From: JAOSJT01 sp035362335
GTDB lineage: Bacteria; Bacteroidota; Ignavibacteria; SZUA-365
Direction: 5' to 3'
NCBI GenBank assembly: GCA_035362335.1
Contig: DAOSDL010000002.1
Coordinates: forward strand, 196,993-260,992
Length of the DNA stretch: 64,000 nt
The position numbers and the translations under genes are program-made. The notes under the pieces are model-generated. The model made no database searches. It had not been told where the DNA came from and worked only from the letters and a program-made list of their open reading frames with translations. Below, piece after piece: positions 53,312 to 60,599 of this stretch (the stretch's first letter is position 1; each line of letters begins with the position of its first letter).

Positions 53312-55105
53312 CTATGCTGGTGCCAGGCTGTGCCGCAGCACCCGCTCATGCAAAAGCAGCGGAAACACCGGATACAGCGCACTGTCCACGGGAACGCCGG
53401 ATACAGACGGCAACGCCAGACGCAACGCCTTCTCATCCAGAAACTCCGGAACGACGATCATCGACGGCGGAAGCTCCAATGGATACTCCGTGGCGAGCGA
53501 AGGATCGCGTAAGGTAAAGCGGTGCAGCGAGGCGTGCCGGTCGATCAGAAGACGCTGAACGGCCAGTGGAATGCGCTGCAGCACGGGCTGCGCCACAGGA
53601 GGCGACAGCACATCGCCGAACACCCGCGGTATGCGCAGCAGCCCCGGATCCAGCGCGCTCATGATGGCGCATTGCGGATACTGCCGCCAGCGCTTGCGTT
53701 CGTCCACCTCGGCGATCACCCGCACATAGCGCAGATCGAAATAGGGAGAAATGAAACGGCAGTACTGATTCTGCAGCAACGCCATATCCGTATCGTGGTT
53801 GGGAAGGCAATGCTCGATGTTGAACATGTCCGCGCAGCACGCGGGAGACGCATGGTGCCTGGGATCGGGCGTGATGTCCCAGAGCGATTCCTCCGCCATC
53901 CGCCGGACACGGTCAGTGTCGCGCACCCAGCGCAGCATGCCCGAACGCGTCAGCAAGGCGACAGTGGCGTGAAAAAAAGCGTCCTTGCTCCGCAATCGTG
54001 CCACACCCTGCCGATGGAACCAACGTCCTTCTATCGAGCTGTGCACTCCATCCACCATGTGGCTTCCAAGTCGCGCGTACGCGGGAAACGCCGCCATGCT
54101 GTGATAATACCCCAGGCCGGGAAACCCGTTGCTCATGCGCACAAAATCCACACCATTGCCCTCGTCGAACGGCAGGGTTGCGGACAGGGCGATTTCCTGA
54201 TGCTCCAGCCGCAAGCGCTGTGCCACGAGCCGTGCGACGCGCACGTCGTGCCCGTCGCGCGTGCGATGTGTGACAAAACGTGTAGCGCAGCCGGCCAGTA
54301 ACACACCCGCCACAATGGCGCGCGAATCGTAGCCACCGGACAGCGTGCACAGTGCTCCATCGCCCACGCGCGCTACGATGGTGGCGCAGGCCTGCGTGAA
54401 ACTTGAGACAATCGCGTCGGCTTCGTCCTTCCGCGCACGGGGCTCCACTCGGAGGCGAAGCCAGCGCGAGTCGGATTTGATGGTGGCGCGGTCGCTCCCA
54501 TCGAGCGTGATATCGAGCACGTGCCCGGCCCCGAGCCGCCGGATGCCTTCGTACAGCGTGCGGCCACCGAGTGTGCGGCTGAAATTCAGAAATTGCGCCA
54601 CACCGTACTCGTCCCAGCGTACCTCATCCTCCAGCGCCAGCAGCAGTGCGAGCGATGTGCTCGCGGCGAAGGCGGAGCCGGCAAAACGATGGTATATCGG
54701 CATCGATCCCCAGGCGTCGCTCATCACGCGGCAGCGGTCACGATCCGCCGCTACGGCGAGAAACAATCCATTGGGTTGCAGTCCCTGTTCGTGAATTTCG
54801 AGGCGCAGCGCCGCGGCGGGAGTGGCCTCCAGCGCGCATTCCTCGAACAGCATGCCGTCGAATACACCTGCCGCGCCCGCCTCGAGCAGCTCGTGGAGAA
54901 CAGGCGGTTGCGCCGTCTTCCGCGCCGCCACACAACCCAGCACACTGCGTGCACCGAGGCGAAGCATCGGCGCTTCCTGCTCCGCGCCAAGGTTGGCGCG
55001 CAACGCGCGCTGGAAACGGAGCAACAACTCCTCATTGGCATTGAACAGCAGAAAGGGTCCGGTGGGAAGCATGCGGGATCGCGCCTCCAGGCGAAAAAAG
55101 TGCAT
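53312..55105 (-). CDS. Asparagine-synthase-related protein lacking the glutaminase nucleophile
   Basis: About 597 residues from ATG 55105 (MHFFRLEARSRM); an ATG seven codons upstream (55126) lies within a hairpin. The C-terminal synthetase half has the ATP pyrophosphatase loop LSGGYDSRAIVAG. Downstream segments (GYYHSMAAFPAYARLG, VDGVHSSIEGR) fit the family only loosely. The N-terminal half retains an Ntn-like beta fold (MSDAWGSMPIYHR, ASTSLALLLALEDEVRWDE) but does not begin with the Met-Cys that supplies the nucleophile in AsnB, so glutamine hydrolysis is not expected. Such proteins amidate or ligate other substrates (for example surface sugars or peptides). Neighbouring glycosyltransferase suggests glycan modification (inference). 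Confidence 0.75.
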   Translation of the reverse strand: MHFFRLEARSRMLPTGPFLLFNANEELLLRFQRALRANLGAEQEAPMLRLGARSVLGCVAARKTAQPPVLHELLEAGAAGVFDGMLFEECALEATPAAALRLEIHEQGLQPNGLFLAVAADRDRCRVMSDAWGSMPIYHRFAGSAFAASTSLALLLALEDEVRWDEYGVAQFLNFSRTLGGRTLYEGIRRLGAGHVLDITLDGSDRATIKSDSRWLRLRVEPRARKDEADAIVSSFTQACATIVARVGDGALCTLSGGYDSRAIVAGVLLAGCATRFVTHRTRDGHDVRVARLVAQRLRLEHQEIALSATLPFDEGNGVDFVRMSNGFPGLGYYHSMAAFPAYARLGSHMVDGVHSSIEGRWFHRQGVARLRSKDAFFHATVALLTRSGMLRWVRDTDRVRRMAEESLWDITPDPRHHASPACCADMFNIEHCLPNHDTDMALLQNQYCRFISPYFDLRYVRVIAEVDERKRWRQYPQCAIMSALDPGLLRIPRVFGDVLSPPVAQPVLQRIPLAVQRLLIDRHASLHRFTLRDPSLATEYPLELPPSMIVVPEFLDEKALRLALPSVSGVPVDSALYPVFPLLLHERVLRHSLAPA

Positions 55106-55115
55106 GACAACAACG

Positions 55116-55138
55116 CAGGGCGGCATGATGCCGCCCTG
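55116..55138. other. Perfect hairpin between dsbD and the asparagine-synthase-like gene
   Basis: A 9-bp stem (CAGGGCGGC and its complement) with an ATGAT loop; the inverted repeat extends to 11 bp. It follows the dsbD stop by 51 nt on the minus strand, so it may be a terminator, though no T-run follows directly. It also lies just before ATG 55105 and contains ATG 55126. Confidence 0.5.
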
Positions 55139-55188
55139 TCAATCTAAGGAAAATCGCGGGAGGAATTCCGCGGCCGCGTGAGCGGGGA

Positions 55189-57171
55189 TCAGCTCTTGCT
55201 TTTTTTCAGACCGTCCTCGAGAAAACGGACGAACTCCTGCGGTTTACGCGTGAGGCCCGGGAAGGTGGTCAGCGTCTCGTCCTCCGGCGAAATCGTCACG
55301 TACAGCGGCAGCGCCACCGTGCCGAAACGCTTCTCCTGAAACGCGCGATTGTTCTCATATACTTTGCCTTGTCCATCGGTGTACAGGCGCACGAGCACAA
55401 AATCCTCGAACAGCGTCTTCACCTCGTTGCGCGTAAATACATTGCTCTCCATCCAGCGGCAATTCGTGCAGGCGAAGCCCGTGAAATCCACGAACAGCGG
55501 CTTACCCTGCTCTTTCGCGGCGGCCAGCGCAGCATTGTAATCCGAGAACCACTTCTCGCCGCCCTCGTTTTCCTCGGGATCGGTGCTGGACACATCGCCC
55601 CCGCCCAGACTGGCGGCCTGTATCGTTTCCTGATAATTCATCGGTGGCAGGAAGGCGTCCAATTCACCCAATGGTTTGTCGTTGAGACCTGTGTAGAGAT
55701 ACACCGAAATGCCGAGGAAAAACACGCCCCACAGCATACGCACCACACCGACTTTCTCCAATTTGGTATCATGCGGCAACTGGAATTTGCCGAGCAGGTA
55801 CAGCGTGATGAGAATGCCGATGCCCACCCAGAAACTGAGGAAGAGATCGCGGCTGAGTATGCCCATGCTCCAGATCAAATCCACATTCGAAAGGAATTTC
55901 ATCGCCGCGGCGAGTTCGAGGAAGCCCATCACCACTTTCACCGAATTCAGCCAACCGCCGCTCTTCGGCAGGGATTTGAGCCACGAGGGGAAGAGCGCGA
56001 GCAGGAAGAACGGCAGCGCGAACACGCTGGAAAACGCCAGCATGCCCACCACCGACCACCAGATTTCGCCTTTCGCCGCGGCCACCATCACCGTGCCCAC
56101 AAATGGCACCGTGCAGGTGAAGCTGGTGAGCGTGAAGGTGAGTCCCATGAGCAGCAAACTCGTGATGCCCTGTCCGCTACCCGAAGCCACGGTGAGCTTG
56201 GTGAGTATGCCCGACGGCACGACGATTTCAAACAGCCCGAAAAGATTCAACGCGAACACGATGAACACCACGGCGATGAGTATGTTCATCCACGGATTCG
56301 CGGCGAATTGATTGATGCCCGAGGCCCCGAATATCAGAGCGAGCAGAATTCCCAGCCCGGTGAAGGTGAAAATGATGCCGAAGGAGTAAATCATCGCGTC
56401 GCGCACCGACTGCCAACGCGTGGCGGCTTCGCGCTTGGTGAAAAAGGATACGGTAATCGGAATCATCGGGAACACGCAGGGGGTGAGCAACGCCAGCGCG
56501 CCCACGCTCATCGCCAGAAGAATGTACGACCACAGTCCCTCCTCCTTCGCGCGCTCCACGTCGCGCTCGTCGCCGTAACCGCTCGGACCTTCATCGCCGC
56601 CTTCGGCGGGAGCTTCCGTCACACTGCTTTCCGGCGTGGCGCTGCTGTCCGCCGCCGTGTCCACTGCCGCCTGCTCGGCACCCTCGGCCGCGCCTTCAAC
56701 TTTAATGTCGAGCGGAATTTCCACGGTTTTCGGGGGCAGACACATGCGATCGTTGCAGGCCATGAAGGTGACTTCCACCACCACGCGCTGCTTGCCATTG
56801 GCAGCGGTGCTCTTCACCACGGCCGGCATGGTGAAGGTGACGTCGTTCTCGAAATACTCCGTGTTCACTCCGAAATTCTCGTCGAATTTCACCACCGGTT
56901 TCGGCTGGCGGATTTTTCCCGCACGCTCGAGCACGGATTTCTTCGTAAAGCCGATTTCGGTGGGAACAGGTCCCTCGTCCATGGGCGTGATCGAGTAAAT
57001 GTGCCAGTTGTCGTTGAGCTTCGCGGTGACTCGCACTTCGATCTTGTCGCCGGGTTTCACCGTCGTGACCGAAGCTTTGGCCGACCAGGTGGCGGCTTCC
57101 TGCGCGATCAGAGAGGCCGTGAGGAGCACGAACAGGACGGGGAGTGTGAGCAGGTGGGTGATCGTCTTCAT
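55189..57171 (-). CDS. dsbD: Thiol:disulfide interchange protein DsbD
   Basis: 660 residues. A signal peptide (ending SLIAQ) leads to a periplasmic alpha-type domain (about 25-155) with Cys in FMACNDRMCLPPKTV. An acidic linker follows, then a membrane domain of about eight helices (about 215-500) with the conserved Cys in LLTPCVFPMIPITVSFFT and TFTCTVPFVG (FTLTSFTCTVPFVGT). The periplasmic gamma thioredoxin domain carries C568-T-N-C571 in FTGFACTNCRWMESNVF. DsbD moves electrons from cytosolic thioredoxin to periplasmic partners. All three redox sites are intact. It may serve the Cys-containing envelope proteins of this window, such as the CxC barrels (inference). Confidence 0.95.
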   Translation of the reverse strand: MKTITHLLTLPVLFVLLTASLIAQEAATWSAKASVTTVKPGDKIEVRVTAKLNDNWHIYSITPMDEGPVPTEIGFTKKSVLERAGKIRQPKPVVKFDENFGVNTEYFENDVTFTMPAVVKSTAANGKQRVVVEVTFMACNDRMCLPPKTVEIPLDIKVEGAAEGAEQAAVDTAADSSATPESSVTEAPAEGGDEGPSGYGDERDVERAKEEGLWSYILLAMSVGALALLTPCVFPMIPITVSFFTKREAATRWQSVRDAMIYSFGIIFTFTGLGILLALIFGASGINQFAANPWMNILIAVVFIVFALNLFGLFEIVVPSGILTKLTVASGSGQGITSLLLMGLTFTLTSFTCTVPFVGTVMVAAAKGEIWWSVVGMLAFSSVFALPFFLLALFPSWLKSLPKSGGWLNSVKVVMGFLELAAAMKFLSNVDLIWSMGILSRDLFLSFWVGIGILITLYLLGKFQLPHDTKLEKVGVVRMLWGVFFLGISVYLYTGLNDKPLGELDAFLPPMNYQETIQAASLGGGDVSSTDPEENEGGEKWFSDYNAALAAAKEQGKPLFVDFTGFACTNCRWMESNVFTRNEVKTLFEDFVLVRLYTDGQGKVYENNRAFQEKRFGTVALPLYVTISPEDETLTTFPGLTRKPQEFVRFLEDGLKKSKS

Positions 57172-57308
57172 GATGTGCCGCTATGTGACTTCAAAAGTGG
57201 GCCAATTAGGAAAACTTACGAAAATGCCATCCGCGCGACAAGGCCACGCGCTGTGCACCATGGGATGCGCCTGCGCTGCCGGGCGATTCGACATCGCCAC
57301 ACCGAAGA

Positions 57309-59819
57309 TTATCGCAGCAGGACGAGGAAACGTCGTTCGGTGACTGTACCGTCGACGCGGAGAAAATAGTGGTAACTTCCAGCCGCCAACGCGCGCATAT
57401 CGAGTGCGTATCGATAATCGCCTCCGTCCTGCCGCCCGAAATCCCGGAGCAATACCCGCCTACCCGACGCATCCACAACCTGGAGTTGTACCATGGCGGC
57501 GGTCGTGAGGGTGTAGGGAATAACGGCCTCGAAGCCCGAAGCCGCACCGACGGGATTGGGATACGCCTGTCCCAACCACAGCACCGTGGGTGATGCTGCG
57601 GCGGACGCGAGAATCGAGCGATTGCTGCGGTACATGCCACGACCGTGTGTGGCGGCAAACAGCACGCCGTCCCGCCGCATGCTCAAATCGGCGATGATCA
57701 CATTGCCGAGTCCTTCATTGTCCAGCATCCAGGTGGTGCCCGCATCCTCGCTCACGAATAATCCGACATCTGTGCCCGCCCAGAGCACGCTGTCCCGCTC
57801 GGGATGAAGAAGCAGCGTATTCACCGGCACATCCGGGAGTGCGCCCGCAGCACTACCCGACACATCCTTCCAATTTTCACCGCCGTCCGAGGTGTGAAAC
57901 ACATGTCCCCCGCCAAAACCGCTGAGTGCCACGTACGCACGCCTGCCGTCGTCGGGATGCACCGCGAAGTCCGTGACGTAGCGATCAGGCACGGCGGCGT
58001 CCACGCGCCGCCAGGAGTCGCCCGCATCATTGCTGTACACGATGTGCCCGCGCGAGCCGCCCACCCATATCGTGCGCGGCGCATTCGCGGCGAGTCCGAT
58101 GGCGGAAATGTAACCGTCGCCGGCAAGCACGCCGCTGATGGGCGCCCAACTCCCGGCACCGTTCACACTGCGATACACTTTGTTCGTCCCGGCAAGCAAT
58201 GTGCGGTGATCCCAGGGCGCGAGTTGAAAGGGCGCGATAAAGGCCACGGGATCGGAGGTGCCGTAGTCGCGCGCGCGCGGAATACCATTCATGGCCACGG
58301 TGAAGCTGCGTCCGAAATCCGTTGATTTCAGGAAATGCAGATAGTACAACTCCCCGTACACATTGCGCGGCTCCACGGGATCGATGGCGGTAACGCCGCC
58401 GTCGCCGCTGGTCACATCATACCAGCGTCCCCCGTCCAGCGTGCGCAACGTTCCATTGTCAATGGTGCCGCCGATCACCATGTCGCTGTGGGGATGTGCT
58501 GTGCCGCTGTGAAACTGCACAGTGACCATACCCGCACTGCGTTCCTCGAAGCTCGCTCCCCCGTCGCGCGAGACGAACAATCCTCCATCACTGCCGATGT
58601 ACAGCGTGTTCGCGTCGGCATCGTCAAACACGATGGCGTGTATGTCCGCATGCACATAGGGATAAGAGCGCAGGCGATACCAATTGCTCATCTGCTTCCA
58701 GCTTCGTCCGCCATCCAGACTGCGATACAATTCGATGCCACCGGCCCACACGATGTCGGCGTTGTGGGGATGCACGGTAAGCGTGCTGTTATATCGTCCC
58801 TGAAATCCCTGATAGCTGTTGCCGTTGAGTTCGTTGCGCGGTATGCCAATCGCCGTCCAGTGCTCGCCACCGTCGCTGCTGCGGTACATGCCCGCGCATT
58901 GCTCGTCACGTCCGGTGAACGAGGCGTAAACAATGCGGTCGTCGGAAGGGGCGAGCGCCAGCACCACGCGGGTGAAGTCCGTAAGCGAGATGCCCGCCGC
59001 CAGCGGCCCGCTCCAGGTCGCACCGTGGTCGGTGGAGCGATACACTCCCCGTCTTTCCACTCCGGCGTACACCACCCCCGTGCGCGAAGCGGCGTAGCGC
59101 AGTGTGGCGGAAAACAGACCGGATTGTCGGGCAAGCACCCGCGTCCATGTCGCGCCCGCGTCTGTGCTGCGGTATATGCCCGCCGCAGTGGCCACGAGCA
59201 ATGTGCCCCGCTGCGCGGGATCGAAAGCAATATCGAAGACATAGGAAAAATCCGCCACATCCGTGGACGCCAGCATCGCCCAGTTCGCGCCGGCATCGCC
59301 GCTGCGATACAGGCCGCGCCCGTATGCGGCTCCGCCCTGCCATGCCACGAAGCCCTCGCCGCAGCCCGCAAGCACAGTACGCGTATCGAAGGGATCGATG
59401 GCCACGGCGCCAATACGGAGATTCGGGAGCAATTCATCCAGCAAGCGCCACGTCAGACCGGCATCTGTGCTTTTCCACACACCGCCACCCGCGCTGCCCG
59501 CGTACAGCGTGCTGCCGTTTCCCGCTTCGGAAACCAACGCGCGGATGCGTCCCGCAACGTTGAAGGGTCCCATGGACAGCCAGCGCCAATCGCGCGCACT
59601 TTTACGTAAACCTGCGCTCTCCATCGCATGCACACGCTCCATGGCCCGTGCATGCCATTGCGAAGGAATGCCGTCCGGATACGCGCGTTGCTCGATGAAA
59701 AAGCGGGCGGCCTCGGCCGGACGGTCGTTGCCGGCACGTTCGGTGGGGACGACGGCGCCGCGTTGTGTGAGGAAGGCGCAGCACGCGCCGAGAAGCAACA
59801 GTACGAGGCGCGCGCGCAT
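57309..59819 (-). CDS. BNR/sortilin-type beta-propeller protein with T9SS C-terminal domain
   Basis: 836 residues. A short signal peptide (MRARLVLLLLGACCAFL) is followed by WLSMGPFNVAGRIRALV and many BNR Asp-box repeats (VWKSTDAGLTW, LYRSGDAGANW, IYRSTDAGATW, VYRSTDHGATW, FVSRDGGASF, FHTSDGGENW), which form one or two propellers as in sialidase/xyloglucanase/VPS10 folds. The final ~80 residues (LGQAYPNPVGAASGF, VQLQVVDASGRRVLL, GSYHYFLRV) are a T9SS sorting domain. It begins 6 nt after a beta-barrel gene. Enzyme activity is not evident; a surface glycan-binding role is possible. Confidence 0.85.
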   Translation of the reverse strand: MRARLVLLLLGACCAFLTQRGAVVPTERAGNDRPAEAARFFIEQRAYPDGIPSQWHARAMERVHAMESAGLRKSARDWRWLSMGPFNVAGRIRALVSEAGNGSTLYAGSAGGGVWKSTDAGLTWRLLDELLPNLRIGAVAIDPFDTRTVLAGCGEGFVAWQGGAAYGRGLYRSGDAGANWAMLASTDVADFSYVFDIAFDPAQRGTLLVATAAGIYRSTDAGATWTRVLARQSGLFSATLRYAASRTGVVYAGVERRGVYRSTDHGATWSGPLAAGISLTDFTRVVLALAPSDDRIVYASFTGRDEQCAGMYRSSDGGEHWTAIGIPRNELNGNSYQGFQGRYNSTLTVHPHNADIVWAGGIELYRSLDGGRSWKQMSNWYRLRSYPYVHADIHAIVFDDADANTLYIGSDGGLFVSRDGGASFEERSAGMVTVQFHSGTAHPHSDMVIGGTIDNGTLRTLDGGRWYDVTSGDGGVTAIDPVEPRNVYGELYYLHFLKSTDFGRSFTVAMNGIPRARDYGTSDPVAFIAPFQLAPWDHRTLLAGTNKVYRSVNGAGSWAPISGVLAGDGYISAIGLAANAPRTIWVGGSRGHIVYSNDAGDSWRRVDAAVPDRYVTDFAVHPDDGRRAYVALSGFGGGHVFHTSDGGENWKDVSGSAAGALPDVPVNTLLLHPERDSVLWAGTDVGLFVSEDAGTTWMLDNEGLGNVIIADLSMRRDGVLFAATHGRGMYRSNRSILASAAASPTVLWLGQAYPNPVGAASGFEAVIPYTLTTAAMVQLQVVDASGRRVLLRDFGRQDGGDYRYALDMRALAAGSYHYFLRVDGTVTERRFLVLLR

Positions 59820-59825
59820 GCGACC

Positions 59826-60599
59826 TCAGAACAGTTGATAGGAAATGGTCAGCAGCAGTTTGTAGAATGTGGGACGCATGGAAAAATTCGGGCGCGGCTC
59901 GCGCTCCTGAAGAATTTTTCCAAAGGGATAATCGACCTCGAGCGCGGGTATCACGTACAGATTGCGCATGGGCGTGAAGGCATACTCGGCTCCGATGATC
60001 AAGGACACACGGAGATCGTGCTCCACATCCAGCGGCGCGTCCTCCACCACCGTGGCGAGGCCCGAACTGATTTCTGTATCCACGATGCGCACGTTCTTTT
60101 TTCTCACCACACCGAAGCTCGGTCCGATGTACACGCGCTCGCCGTCCATGCGTCCGATCAATCGGATCAGAACATCCAGATTCAACAGATCGTAATCGAA
60201 CGTCAAATCCGATCCCACATAGCCCGTTGCCGGTGTGCTCAGTAAACTATCGGTGCGCGCGGTAAACCATGCGGTGCTCGTGCTGTTGAGCCCCGCCCGC
60301 AAGTACAGCGACATGTCCTGGAACACGGGAATGTTCACCGAGCCGCCGAACACGACATTGGTGCTGGTGGCATCGAACAGGAATTCGCAGGGACACAGTC
60401 CGTTGTAATACCCGTTGGTGTACAGCATCGAACCGCCGGCGTAAAAGGAAATCTGATAGCCGTTGGTCAACTTCTCCGGCTCGCGTGGCGCTTCCGGTTC
60501 GGTCTGCGCCAGAGCCCGCGCTGTCAGCATGCAGAGCAACAGCGCGGGAAAGGCGAGACGCGAGAGCTTAATCCTGATCGAGGCTGTGAAGATTCGCAT
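59826..60599 (-). CDS. Outer-membrane beta-barrel protein with CxC loop (third paralogue)
   Basis: 257 residues. TGGAGA lies 7 nt before the ATG, which makes this start firm even though it overlaps the valS 3' end by 32 nt. The signal peptide ends RALAQ. QISFYAGGSMLYTNGYYNG opens the barrel and is followed by GLCPCEFLFD, the same CxC-acidic loop as in the pair at 22333-23915. Later strands include VYIGPSFGVV and LYVIPALEVDY; it ends LLLTISYQLF. Function unknown. Confidence 0.75.
   Translation of the reverse strand: MRIFTASIRIKLSRLAFPALLLCMLTARALAQTEPEAPREPEKLTNGYQISFYAGGSMLYTNGYYNGLCPCEFLFDATSTNVVFGGSVNIPVFQDMSLYLRAGLNSTSTAWFTARTDSLLSTPATGYVGSDLTFDYDLLNLDVLIRLIGRMDGERVYIGPSFGVVRKKNVRIVDTEISSGLATVVEDAPLDVEHDLRVSLIIGAEYAFTPMRNLYVIPALEVDYPFGKILQEREPRPNFSMRPTFYKLLLTISYQLF

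Noticed and set aside
55369..57369. 666-codon plus-strand frame rich in His and Glu
   Set aside because: Antisense to dsbD, which has all three redox sites.
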